Assembly: GCA_007827375.1 (NCBI GenBank)
Contig: VISH01000002.1
Location: forward strand, 2,319,001 to 2,383,000
Length of the DNA stretch: 64,000 nt
Reading direction: 5' to 3'
Origin: Alteromonadaceae bacterium 2753L.S.0a.02
GTDB taxonomy: Bacteria; Pseudomonadota; Gammaproteobacteria; Pseudomonadales; Cellvibrionaceae
How positions within the stretch are numbered: position 1 is the first letter of the stretch; each line of letters opens with the position of its first letter. A model generated the notes under the pieces. It saw only the letters and a list, made by a program, of their open reading frames with translations, had not been told where the DNA came from and made no database searches. Below are positions 40,954 to 49,343 of the stretch, one piece after another. A program made the position numbers and the translations under genes.

Positions 40954-42492
40954 CTACCAGTGCAAGGCGCGCATTTGGGAACGTTTCTTGTGTTGGTGAG
41001 CGGCCATCCGCGACAGGATATCCGTGAGCGTGCGCACGGCGGCATCGATATAGCGGCCTTTATTGAGCATGACGCACTCGGCGCGCTCCGCCATGGCGGC
41101 ATCGGTGAGCTCCGGCCGAGACGCCAAGCCACGTTTCGCAAGGCTCTCCAAAACCTGGGTTGCCCAAATAACTGGCACGTGCGCAGCCTCACAAAGCCAC
41201 AAAAGCTCTTCCTGAATTTCGGCCATGCGTTCGCCGCCGAGCTCCACGGCTAAATCACCTCTGGCGATCATGACACCCACCGGCTGCCGTCCCATGATGC
41301 CAAAAAGAATCTCTGGGAATTTTTTAACGGCCCTGCGCGTTTCAATTTTGGCGATAATCGGCAGGGTGCCGGCGTCGCGCAGGCGTAACTCTTCCTGGAG
41401 TCGGTTCATGTCGTCAAGCGATTGCACAAAGGAGTAGCCGACCAGATCGGCATGATCTGCAATGAAATCCAAATCGCTGAGGTCTTTCTCGGTGAGTGGT
41501 GACAAATCCAATTGGGTATCGGGAAAATTAATTCCCTTATCCGATTTGATTTTTGATCCATTAGGGCCGGTATGGGTGATATGAACGACAGCAGCAGATT
41601 TGCTAACCCATTCGACTTTACCGCCGGCCTTACCGTCGTCAATCCACACCGAGTCACCCACGGCGAGATATTCAAATACCGGTGGACAGGTGCAGGCTAC
41701 TGCACCGCGAATGTCGCTGCCTACCTGCTGAGCTGAATCTTTCAATGCTTCGCCTGGCTCGCCGGCGGAGATTAGAAGGCGGTCGTTAAGATAAAGTTTC
41801 AAAAACTCGGCGGGTTTTTCGCTGTTTTTGTAAATTGCGCCGGTGCGAATTTTGGGCCCCGCGAGATCCATGTAAATCTTGCAGTGCTTGCCAGTGCTGT
41901 TTTCGGCATTGCGCAGGTTTTCGATCATGCGCTTCCAGGCTTTTTCATTGTCGTGCGCACAATTGATTCGAGCGCAATCCATACCTGAATTGAGCAGTTG
42001 TTTGATCAGACCATAATCATCGGCTGCCTCGGAGGGAAGGGTTACCATGACCCGAACATTTCGACCTTCGGGTGCGTTCCCAAAGATGGCCTGGGTGTTG
42101 TTTTCCAGCTCTTCAATACCGCGATAGTAATCGACGCCCGGTACGTCGGCGGGTGTATCGGGTGTAGGGCGGTCGAGGGTGAGCGACAAGAGGTCGATAA
42201 CTTTGTTGAGGGTATCAAGAATATGAGCTTCTGAGTGGCCCAGTGATGACAGTCCATAGCTGGCGAGTTGCGCCTGCAGGTTGCGCAAATCATGTCTTCT
42301 CAGTGCAAGGTAGAGCGCCAGATTCCATGCACTGGCAGTAAACTTACCGTGTTCGAAATATTCTGCGTAATTGGCAAGTCGGTTTTTTGCACCTTCGACC
42401 ATATCGGTTCTCAAACTCAATAAACGTTGCAGTAAGGCATCGAGATCATCTTGGGGGAGGGTACTGGGTGAAGCAGGTTGTTTCGTTGACAT
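40954..42492 (-). CDS. pyruvate kinase-like protein with N-terminal extension and no C domain
   Basis: Residues about 150-500 of this 512-residue protein match the barrel and lid of pyruvate kinase: VTLPSEAADDYGLIKQLLNSGMDCARIN, YMDLAGPKIRTG, the signature IIAKIE, MIARGDLAVEL and PVIWATQVLESL. The first 130 residues are a helical extension, and the usual C-terminal allosteric domain is missing, with the protein ending soon after LNKGRYIDAAVRTLTDIL. It may therefore be a distant PK paralogue with altered activity or control. I chose the ATG at 42492 (MSTKQPASP); an open frame continues to 42588. Confidence 0.82.
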   Translation of the reverse strand: MSTKQPASPSTLPQDDLDALLQRLLSLRTDMVEGAKNRLANYAEYFEHGKFTASAWNLALYLALRRHDLRNLQAQLASYGLSSLGHSEAHILDTLNKVIDLLSLTLDRPTPDTPADVPGVDYYRGIEELENNTQAIFGNAPEGRNVRVMVTLPSEAADDYGLIKQLLNSGMDCARINCAHDNEKAWKRMIENLRNAENSTGKHCKIYMDLAGPKIRTGAIYKNSEKPAEFLKLYLNDRLLISAGEPGEALKDSAQQVGSDIRGAVACTCPPVFEYLAVGDSVWIDDGKAGGKVEWVSKSAAVVHITHTGPNGSKIKSDKGINFPDTQLDLSPLTEKDLSDLDFIADHADLVGYSFVQSLDDMNRLQEELRLRDAGTLPIIAKIETRRAVKKFPEILFGIMGRQPVGVMIARGDLAVELGGERMAEIQEELLWLCEAAHVPVIWATQVLESLAKRGLASRPELTDAAMAERAECVMLNKGRYIDAAVRTLTDILSRMAAHQHKKRSQMRALHW

Positions 42493-42618
42493 GTGTATTG
42501 GCACCACGGTGAAGACGTTAAGTTCAGTCTCGTGCGAGCGGGCACGCTTCGCAGAGCGCAAGAGAGATGTATCAGAGTCGCATGACACTAATTTGAAATC
42601 AGAAATTTGAAATCAGTG

Positions 42619-43536
42619 CTAACGCAGCGATAGGTGCAACAATGCAGTAGCGCAGGCGTATATCAGCCCGAGCATCGCGGTGGTTGCCAACAGACGGTTA
42701 AGGTTTTTACCTTGTAATCGCCGCGCATCCCGGCAGCAGGCTATTGCGTGAGGCATGCACACCAAGAGCGGAACAAACATTTGCAATACGCTGAGTGACG
42801 GGGACGCGAAGCCGAATGCGACCATGTGTGCCAGCGCGGCCAACAGCACCAGTGTTAAGTAGAGTAAGCGACTGCCGGAATCTCCCAACAATACCGCAAG
42901 GGTTATTTTTCCTGCGGCTCTATCGGATTTGATATCGCGTAAATTGTTTACCAGCATGATAGCGGCCAACAAAAAACCCAGCGAGGTGGCCAACCAAAAA
43001 CTCAACAAACTGAGTTGCTGGGTGTGGACATAGTAGCTCCCCATTACCGCAACCCAGCCAAAAAAGACGAGTACAGTTAGCTCTCCTAACGCGTGGGACG
43101 CAAGTGGGAAGGGTCCACCACTGTATGCCAGTGTTGCCAACACACAAAACCCACCGGCCACAAGGAGTGGCCAACCCGTGTGCAGTACCAACACAATGCC
43201 GCAAGCGACCGCGAGGCATACAAACAAAACCACACCGCGTGCAACTGAACCAGGTGTTGCGAAATTCGCTTGGGTGACCCGAACTGGGCCGAGACGGTCT
43301 TCACCATCGACCCCCGATTTCGCATCGAAATAGTCGTTGGCCAGATTTACAGCAATTTGTAGGAACAAGGCGACACCCAGAGCGCACAACCCGACTAACC
43401 AGTTAAAATCTGCAGGTTCTACCAACGCTGTGCCCAAAATAACCGGGCTTAAGGAAGCCGGTAGCGTTCGCGGCCGGATGGCGAGCATGAAAACAGAAAA
43501 AGGAGAAGGCGAAGAACTGAGCGCAGTAGACGACAT
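42619..43536 (-). CDS. menA: 1,4-dihydroxy-2-naphthoate polyprenyltransferase MenA
   Basis: MenA joins a polyprenyl chain to 1,4-dihydroxy-2-naphthoate in menaquinone synthesis, in the inner membrane. The 305-residue protein has about eight membrane helices. The prenyl-diphosphate site is NLANDYFDAKSGVDGEDRLGP, with the conserved Asp residues and RVTQ, and a second Asp-rich loop is NNLRDIKSDRAAGK. The length is normal. It is transcribed alone, and its start is 140 bases from the divergent nfi gene. Confidence 0.94.
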   Translation of the reverse strand: MSSTALSSSPSPFSVFMLAIRPRTLPASLSPVILGTALVEPADFNWLVGLCALGVALFLQIAVNLANDYFDAKSGVDGEDRLGPVRVTQANFATPGSVARGVVLFVCLAVACGIVLVLHTGWPLLVAGGFCVLATLAYSGGPFPLASHALGELTVLVFFGWVAVMGSYYVHTQQLSLLSFWLATSLGFLLAAIMLVNNLRDIKSDRAAGKITLAVLLGDSGSRLLYLTLVLLAALAHMVAFGFASPSLSVLQMFVPLLVCMPHAIACCRDARRLQGKNLNRLLATTAMLGLIYACATALLHLSLR

Positions 43537-43675
43537 AATGTGCTTACAACAAGTTAGACGTTAAAAATACGAGTTTTAACGCCTGGGTGCATTAATCCGT
43601 GTCAAGCAACGGCGTATCATTGGGCCGCTATTGTAGCAGGTCCCTCTTAGAGTGAGCGTCGTTTCTAAAAGATGA

Positions 43676-44368
43676 GTGAAAAGTGAATTGATACGTCAAA
43701 CCGACCTTGCCAATTTTTCATGGCCCAACTCAATTGCGGCTGCAAAAACGCTGCAACTTCAGCTGCGTGATGCAGTGATAATAAATGATCCAAGTTGCAT
43801 GCCCGAGTTTAAAACGGTTGCTGGGGTGGATGTGGCCTTTCGTGAAAACGGGGCCGTCACTTTCGCTGCGGTCGTCGTTATGGGATTTCCCGAGTGCGAG
43901 ATTCTCGAACAGGTTACCGCGCAAGTACCGACGAATTTTCCTTATGTTCCCGGGTACTTGTCGTTTAGAGAGCTTCCCGCGATTCTCGAGGCCTGGCGCA
44001 AGCTGAGTTTGCAGCCGGATTTTATGATGTGCGACGGGCAGGGCATCGCGCATCCGCGCAAGTTTGGTTTGGCATGCCATCTGGGTGTGTTGCTCGATAT
44101 ACCGAGTGTAGGCGTTGCAAAAAATCGTTTGGTTGGAGAAGCCCTCGAGCCAGGTATTGCCAAAGGCCAAAAACAGCCACTCGACTATAATGGAGAGCAA
44201 GTTGGCTGGGTATTACGGTCTCGAAAAGGTGTTAAGCCGTTGTTTGTGTCACCTGGCCATAAAATGGCGATGGCGACCAGTGTTAACCTGGTGGAAAGTT
44301 GTTGTCTAAAATACCGTTTACCCGAACCCACTCGTATCGCCGATAAGCTCAGCAAAACAAGAACTTAA
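43676..44368 (+). CDS. nfi: endonuclease V (deoxyinosine 3' endonuclease)
   Basis: Endonuclease V nicks DNA one base 3' of deoxyinosine in repair of deaminated adenine. The 230-residue length fits. The metal-binding Asp is in VAGVDVAFRENG (about 50), and the family landmarks YVPGYLSFRELPAI, CDGQGIAHPRKFGLACHLG (second Asp) and GVAKNRLVG follow. It starts with GTG; an ATG just upstream is out of frame. It faces away from menA. Confidence 0.95.
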   Translation: MKSELIRQTDLANFSWPNSIAAAKTLQLQLRDAVIINDPSCMPEFKTVAGVDVAFRENGAVTFAAVVVMGFPECEILEQVTAQVPTNFPYVPGYLSFRELPAILEAWRKLSLQPDFMMCDGQGIAHPRKFGLACHLGVLLDIPSVGVAKNRLVGEALEPGIAKGQKQPLDYNGEQVGWVLRSRKGVKPLFVSPGHKMAMATSVNLVESCCLKYRLPEPTRIADKLSKTRT

Positions 44369-44433
44369 TCGCTGTTTTTAAACCCACCGACAGCTAGAAT
44401 GTTTCGGTTCTACAATGACAAGAGTTTCGCTTC

Positions 44434-45213
44434 ATGCCGCAAATCTTGAAATCAGTTGTATTTTGCACACTGTTGGCAACAGGCCTGCCTGCCTATGCCC
44501 AGTCCGCAGAAGAGACAATACCTAAAAATCCTTTCATTAGACTTCAAGTCATTGATGTATATGCCGACGTGCACGCGGGTCCAGGTCGTGGTTATCCGGT
44601 GTTTTATGCGGTCGAAGAAGGGGAGACCATCATATTACTCGCCAAGCGTCCTGGCTGGTATGAAATACGACTTCAAAACGGCCGCACGGGGTGGGTGACC
44701 TCGGCGCAGATATCGCGCACCATTCAAACCACCGGCGAACCAGCCGATTTACCAGAAGTCAGTTTCGGCGATTATCTTAAAAACTCTTTCCGCGTGGGTT
44801 TAACCACTGGCATTTTTACCAAAGGCGAGCTCAAAGATGCTGATCACTGGAGTGCGACCTTTGGATATCGCTTCATCAGTTGGGCAGGTATTGAGGCCGA
44901 ATACGGCAAGCTTTATGGGGAAGATATTCGCGGCGATTTTTACGGTTTGAATCTCACCCTCGAACCCTTTTCACGCTGGAGGGTGTCACCTTATTTACTC
45001 GTTGGTGCGGGCGAAATGGATGTGGATTCTCAACCCAAGCTTATTCCCCTGGAGATTCAAAAATCCGATTTTGTTAATTACGGTATCGGAGCCAATTACT
45101 ATCTGGGGCGTAATTTTCTTATCAAGGGCGAATACCGTTCGCTGACCGTTTCAACTGACAACAAAGACGCGGAAGTAGCTACATGGAAACTCGGTTTCAA
45201 CACCTTCTTTTAG
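44434..45213 (+). CDS. outer-membrane beta-barrel with periplasmic SH3 domain
   Basis: This 259-residue protein has a signal peptide cleaved near AYAQS (about 24), a bacterial SH3 domain (residues about 35-95; VYADVHAGPGRGYPVFYAVEEG, then GWYEIRLQNGRTGWV) and a C-terminal barrel of about 150 residues with alternating hydrophobic strands ending in FNTFF. Bacterial SH3 domains often contact cell wall. It is the first of three related small barrels. The next gene overlaps it by 31 bases, and the machine genes follow, so a shared function is likely. In the Myxococcus Glt system the GltA and GltB barrels are comparable. Confidence 0.82.
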   Translation: MPQILKSVVFCTLLATGLPAYAQSAEETIPKNPFIRLQVIDVYADVHAGPGRGYPVFYAVEEGETIILLAKRPGWYEIRLQNGRTGWVTSAQISRTIQTTGEPADLPEVSFGDYLKNSFRVGLTTGIFTKGELKDADHWSATFGYRFISWAGIEAEYGKLYGEDIRGDFYGLNLTLEPFSRWRVSPYLLVGAGEMDVDSQPKLIPLEIQKSDFVNYGIGANYYLGRNFLIKGEYRSLTVSTDNKDAEVATWKLGFNTFF

Positions 45214-45764
45214 GCGGAATATTGACGGTCGCGCTAGGTTCAAGCAGTGCCGGCGTTGCAGCATCTGGCATGGACAGAGAGTTTATCGACGCTGGTGTTT
45301 TTGCAGGCCTCATTAATATCCAGGATTTTGGAAGCGAATGGGCGCTGGGCGCCAATCTTACCTTTAAAGCGACAGAAGATTTTTTTCTGCAGTTTAATTT
45401 TTTACAGGCGGAGGCGGGCTTATCATCTTTCGAAAAAAGTCAGGGGCGCTTGTTCAGTGGGTCTGATCGCAACTTTCAACATTATGATTTGTTAGTGGGC
45501 TACAACCTTTTCCAGTCGGAATTCATTGCACTCGGTGCGCCGAACTTGTCGTCGCTGTACGTTGTTGGTGGCGTGGGCGATACAGGCTTCGGTGGCGAAC
45601 AAAGTTTCACCTATACTCTGGGAACTGGCTACCAGGTTGCGTTTGCGCGGAACTATATAGTGCGTTTGGACTACCGCGATTATGTCTACACAACCAATCT
45701 TATTACCGAAGACAAAACCGTTCACAACGGCTTGATTTCGCTCGGTTTCAGCTATCTCTTTTAG
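45183..45764 (+). CDS. small outer-membrane beta-barrel protein
   Basis: This 193-residue protein has a signal peptide (hydrophobic segment 8-26, cleavage near VAASG) and an eight-stranded-barrel-like pattern of alternating hydrophobic residues, with a C-terminal Phe (SLGFSYLF), the usual signal for outer-membrane assembly. It starts inside the preceding gene with a 31-base overlap, so the two are translated as a pair. Its strands (EFIDAGVFAGLINIQDF) resemble those of the leftward barrel at 45834-46607 (FELGAFYGVMNVEDF), so these are paralogues. Confidence 0.82.
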   Translation: METRFQHLLLGGILTVALGSSSAGVAASGMDREFIDAGVFAGLINIQDFGSEWALGANLTFKATEDFFLQFNFLQAEAGLSSFEKSQGRLFSGSDRNFQHYDLLVGYNLFQSEFIALGAPNLSSLYVVGGVGDTGFGGEQSFTYTLGTGYQVAFARNYIVRLDYRDYVYTTNLITEDKTVHNGLISLGFSYLF

Positions 45765-45833
45765 AGTTTAGAGCTTCAGGTCTCGCGTGGCTGATTTACG
45801 TGAGATCAGGTTTAGTATCAGGGAAATTCGCGC

Positions 45834-46607
45834 TTAAAAAAGCGCGTTGATACCAACTGTGAGTTCAGTGTTGTTGGTGAATTTGCTATCGCCAATAAAG
45901 TCACGATTAAACGCGTGATCTTTGAAGTCGAGGTTCATGGTCATCCAATCTGTCACCACAATTCGATAACTTGCACCGATGCCAAGGCCGGTAGAGCTGT
46001 TTGCAGCGAAATCCACCTGTTCAAGCCCTGCGATGACATATATTGCACTGTCCATTTTGGTTTTACGACCGAAAAAAGATCGGCCATCCAGCAACTTGTA
46101 GCCTGCGTTAACAGCTACATACGTGAAGTCATAGTCTTCGTCTGCCAGAAAGTTAAAGCCCGTATTTTCCTCAAAACTCGCCGGTGAAACCCGCGAGCTA
46201 CCATACTGCAATTGCGCGAGAAATTTTTGGTTTATGTGGTAGCTAAAAGATAAGCCTTTGACCGGATTGGTATTGAAATCTTCAACATTCATGACGCCAT
46301 AAAAAGCGCCCAATTCAAATTTTTCAGTGTCGATGCGCGCGGTTTTAACGGGTTCGACTTTTTTGTTCGGCTCAATTAATTGTTCGTCGTCTTTTTCTTC
46401 TTTGCCAATATCGCCAATTGTGCCGCCACCTTGAGCAAAACTCACGTTAGCCAGCAGGCAAAAGACACTCAGCATCGCGAAGGAGCTTGCGGCGCTGGTT
46501 TTTATTCTGGAGGGTTTTTCAACCAGGTGTTTTAAATCCGGGTGTGTAAAACCGAGTTGTTCTGTCGCAGCGTTGATTGCACCTGTAATGTTTGAAAAGT
46601 CGGGCAT
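45834..46607 (-). CDS. outer-membrane beta-barrel protein, paralogue of its neighbour
   Basis: This 257-residue protein has a long N-terminal region before its hydrophobic segment (AMLSVFCLLANVSFAQ), so the true start may be nearer residue 45. After a polar linker (KEEKDDEQLIEPNKK) comes a barrel domain, FELGAFYGVMNVEDF to a C-terminal Phe (VGINALF). Many of its strands match the 45183-45764 protein. It is convergent with that gene, unlike the other machine genes, and has its own promoter region upstream (46608-46900). Confidence 0.78.
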   Translation of the reverse strand: MPDFSNITGAINAATEQLGFTHPDLKHLVEKPSRIKTSAASSFAMLSVFCLLANVSFAQGGGTIGDIGKEEKDDEQLIEPNKKVEPVKTARIDTEKFELGAFYGVMNVEDFNTNPVKGLSFSYHINQKFLAQLQYGSSRVSPASFEENTGFNFLADEDYDFTYVAVNAGYKLLDGRSFFGRKTKMDSAIYVIAGLEQVDFAANSSTGLGIGASYRIVVTDWMTMNLDFKDHAFNRDFIGDSKFTNNTELTVGINALF

Positions 46608-46906
46608 ATTGTGAACTCAGTCGGGGTTGCACTTGTTTGAATAATTATGGCGTGTTCAGAGCCGGAAAATAATAAATAAACTCTTCGCACCGGTGATGTT
46701 AGCTGGTTCTCAGTTTAGTTAAGCAAACTGATTGGAATATAGGAATGATTTATGAATTCTAGTATGTTTGGACTACATACTTTGTTGTGTATATCTAAAC
46801 AATAATTGGTTGTTTTTCAGTATTTTGTCTAATCTGTCACAGAAACTACCTTAACTGAAAAACCTATCGAGGTGGCGCGTATGTCATCTCGAAAACTAAC
46901 TTAAGC
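46608..46906. promoter_or_regulatory. divergent promoter region of the envelope-machine operon
   Basis: This AT-rich gap of about 300 bp lies between the leftward barrel gene and the rightward operon. TTGTGTATATCTAAACAATAA (46783 on, in part) and similar blocks are promoter-like. There is also a tiny frame MSSRKLT ending at 46904, which could be a leader but has no support. No RNA gene or terminator is visible. Confidence 0.35.
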
Positions 46907-46921
46907 GTGGGTAACGGGCAA

Positions 46922-47578
46922 ATGGCAAACCGGCTGTCAGCGAATTTCCAGCAATTTGTACTCTTTTTTGGGGGGCTTGCTCTGGCCGTGGCTGTGCAAT
47001 GTGCCGAGCAGCCGGAAACAACTGCGCCTGCCGCAGAAGCTCCGACCGGCGACAATCGTGCCTGGGTACAAAATGTCGATAGTTCCGAGTTCAAAGAGGC
47101 TGATCAAAATACGCAAACTGATGAGCTGAAAGATCTGCGGGTCATCGCGAACAGCATCCAGTCCCTAAAAAGCGAAGTGATTACCCTGAACAAAGACTTG
47201 CAACGCATGGAAGAGAAACTTCTGTTTCCTTCAAACACTCGTTACAGCGTGTTTGTGTCGCTCACAACCGGCCAGTTTTTCAAGCTCGAAAGCATCAAGC
47301 TCAAGATTGACGGCAAGTTAGTGGCTACCCATGTGTATTCCGATAAGCAGCGGGTAGCGCTCCAGCGCGGTGGCATCCACAAGCTTTACGTCACCAACAT
47401 GAACGAGGGTATTCATAACGTTACCGCCTTTTTCTCGGGGCTGGGGCAGGATGGCCGTCCCTACAAGCGCGCTGCTAACCTTGAATTCGAAAAAAGTATC
47501 GGCAGTGAATTTCTTGAACTGGCAATCATTGATGACGGCAGTATTCAAGAGCCTAAATTCACCCTGAAACGCTGGTGA
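46922..47578 (+). CDS. secreted coiled-coil protein, first gene of the machine operon
   Basis: This protein of about 218 residues has a signal peptide (MANRLSANFQQFVLFFGG... cleaved near QCAEQ), a helical coiled-coil segment (about 65-105; LRVIANSIQSLKSEVITLNK) and then a beta-rich domain (RYSVFVSLTTGQFFKLESI to the C terminus). The domain is not one I can name, but it looks like a beta-sandwich that would sit in the periplasm. A GTG at 46907 extends it by five residues. Its TGA overlaps the GTG start of the next gene, so they are coupled. Confidence 0.75.
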   Translation: MANRLSANFQQFVLFFGGLALAVAVQCAEQPETTAPAAEAPTGDNRAWVQNVDSSEFKEADQNTQTDELKDLRVIANSIQSLKSEVITLNKDLQRMEEKLLFPSNTRYSVFVSLTTGQFFKLESIKLKIDGKLVATHVYSDKQRVALQRGGIHKLYVTNMNEGIHNVTAFFSGLGQDGRPYKRAANLEFEKSIGSEFLELAIIDDGSIQEPKFTLKRW

Positions 47579-49326
47579 TCCGTATGCCAGGGGCGCTATT
47601 CACTGTGTACCGTACCAAGCGCATCTTGGTACTTGGTTTGGCGCTTTTGTTGGGAGGTGCAGGGTTCAGTTCGCTCTCGCTTGCCGCAGAGTCCCACATT
47701 CGGCAAAAAAGTGAACTTGAGTATGGTCCGGTGCTCTACGAGTATCATCAGCACGAATATTTTGATGCCCTGGTGCAAAATGCCTACGTCAAGGATATAA
47801 ACAACCCGATATCGCAACGGGTATCTTCCGAAATACTTCGCGGCGCGATGTTGCTGAGTTATGGCATGCCGAATGCCGCGGAACCTTTGTTTCAATCGCT
47901 GCTGAAGCAAACTCAAGACACAGAAACTCGGAACCGTGCCTGGTATCACCTGGCACGCTTGTACTACAACAAATCCGATCGCAGTGGCGCCCTGCGCGCT
48001 ATCTCCCAGATTAAGGGCAAAATCCCCAAAGATTTACACGTTGAGTATCACTACTTGGCGTCACTCTTAAAAAGTGATGGTAAACACCTGGAAGAGGTTA
48101 ATGAGGCAATCAATTCTCTATCAGAGGAAATGCCGCATTATTCTTACCTTTTGTTTAACTTGGCCGTTACCCAGTTACGTGCTGGCAATGTGCTTACCGC
48201 CGTTGAAAAGCTGGAGTCTATCGCCGCCTATACCGGCCCAAACCGTGAACTGCAGGCCCTTTCTGACCGTGCCAAACACGGTCTTGCGCAGTTAGCGACA
48301 CAAGCCGGAGATTTGCCAACGGCCTGGCGGTATCTCACCGGTATTCGCACCAGTGGTCTCTATTCGAATCGCGCCTTGCTCTCCTATGCCTGGACGGCGA
48401 TCAATATGAAACTTTACGCTGAAGCGATACCGGCACTTCAGCTGTTGGATCAACGTTCTATCGCTATTCCAGAGGTTCAAGAGGCCAAAGTATTGTTGGC
48501 GCATCTGTACGAGCAAGAGGGTTCGCCGAGAAAAGCCTTAAAAAGTAATGTGTTAGCCGAAAAGGCCTTTAAAGAAGGCTTGGCAACCTTAAAGCAGGCG
48601 AGGGAAATCATTGCGCGTCAGGATGTGCCGCGAGAATTTATTGAAAACCTTGAAGTTATTATGGACGAGAGCGACTGGTACCGAACCACCGCTTCGGTCG
48701 ATTACAAAAAGCTAACGCCATTTTTAATCGACCTGATGGCGAGCAACGCGTTCAACGAAACCCTTAAAGACTTGGCTGCTCTCTACACGCTCGAAGATAA
48801 CCTGCAGTATTGGTTGTCGCAAACCAGTGAGCATTTATTGATATTAAAGAATGTAAAGGGCGCCGATTTAACCGCTGAGCTGGACAAACTGCTCGAGCGC
48901 AGCAAAGCTTTAGACGATCAGCTCAACGACCAAAAAGCGGAGATTCGCTTAAAAACGCTTACCTTACCAGAAGAGGCGACCGAACGTTTTCAGGTGCTCC
49001 TGGAAAACACAGAACACGATTTGTACCTGCTTGAAGATAAAATCCGGCAACTGGGTCGCATCGAAGGGCCCTACGTGCAACCTGCTGAATATCAGCCGCT
49101 GGTCGCCACAAATCACCAGCGTATTAAAACCGAATTAAAGCAAACCCAGCGTTATATTCGTATGTTGGAACCGGTAATGCGTAAACTGGTTAACCAAGAG
49201 CTGAACAAACATGAAGAACGTATGAATTATTACTGGGCCCAGTCTCGCTTGGCAAAAGCCCGATTATTTGACTCGACTTTGCTGGAACTGGAAAACGTGC
49301 GTTCCGAAAAACAAAGTGAACAATAG
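47575..49326 (+). CDS. periplasmic TPR protein, GltE/GltD-like
   Basis: This 583-residue protein has a signal peptide (hydrophobic segment about 14-33, cleavage near LAAES) and a body of TPR-like helical repeats (for example SSEILRGAMLLSYGMPNAAEPLF in part, and WYHLARLYYNKSDRSGALRAI). The C-terminal half has a long coiled coil (about 420-520). It is likely a periplasmic scaffold. The GTG at 47575 overlaps the upstream stop; an ATG three codons later is also possible. Together with the next two TPR genes it resembles the periplasmic GltC/D/E set of Myxococcus gliding genes. Confidence 0.78.
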   Translation: MIRMPGALFTVYRTKRILVLGLALLLGGAGFSSLSLAAESHIRQKSELEYGPVLYEYHQHEYFDALVQNAYVKDINNPISQRVSSEILRGAMLLSYGMPNAAEPLFQSLLKQTQDTETRNRAWYHLARLYYNKSDRSGALRAISQIKGKIPKDLHVEYHYLASLLKSDGKHLEEVNEAINSLSEEMPHYSYLLFNLAVTQLRAGNVLTAVEKLESIAAYTGPNRELQALSDRAKHGLAQLATQAGDLPTAWRYLTGIRTSGLYSNRALLSYAWTAINMKLYAEAIPALQLLDQRSIAIPEVQEAKVLLAHLYEQEGSPRKALKSNVLAEKAFKEGLATLKQAREIIARQDVPREFIENLEVIMDESDWYRTTASVDYKKLTPFLIDLMASNAFNETLKDLAALYTLEDNLQYWLSQTSEHLLILKNVKGADLTAELDKLLERSKALDDQLNDQKAEIRLKTLTLPEEATERFQVLLENTEHDLYLLEDKIRQLGRIEGPYVQPAEYQPLVATNHQRIKTELKQTQRYIRMLEPVMRKLVNQELNKHEERMNYYWAQSRLAKARLFDSTLLELENVRSEKQSEQ

Positions 49327-49343
49327 TGTTACAAGGTAATTGC

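Noticed and set aside
46880..46904. Leader peptide MSSRKLT before the machine operon
   Set aside because: Seven codons without a ribosome binding site or attenuator structure are expected by chance.
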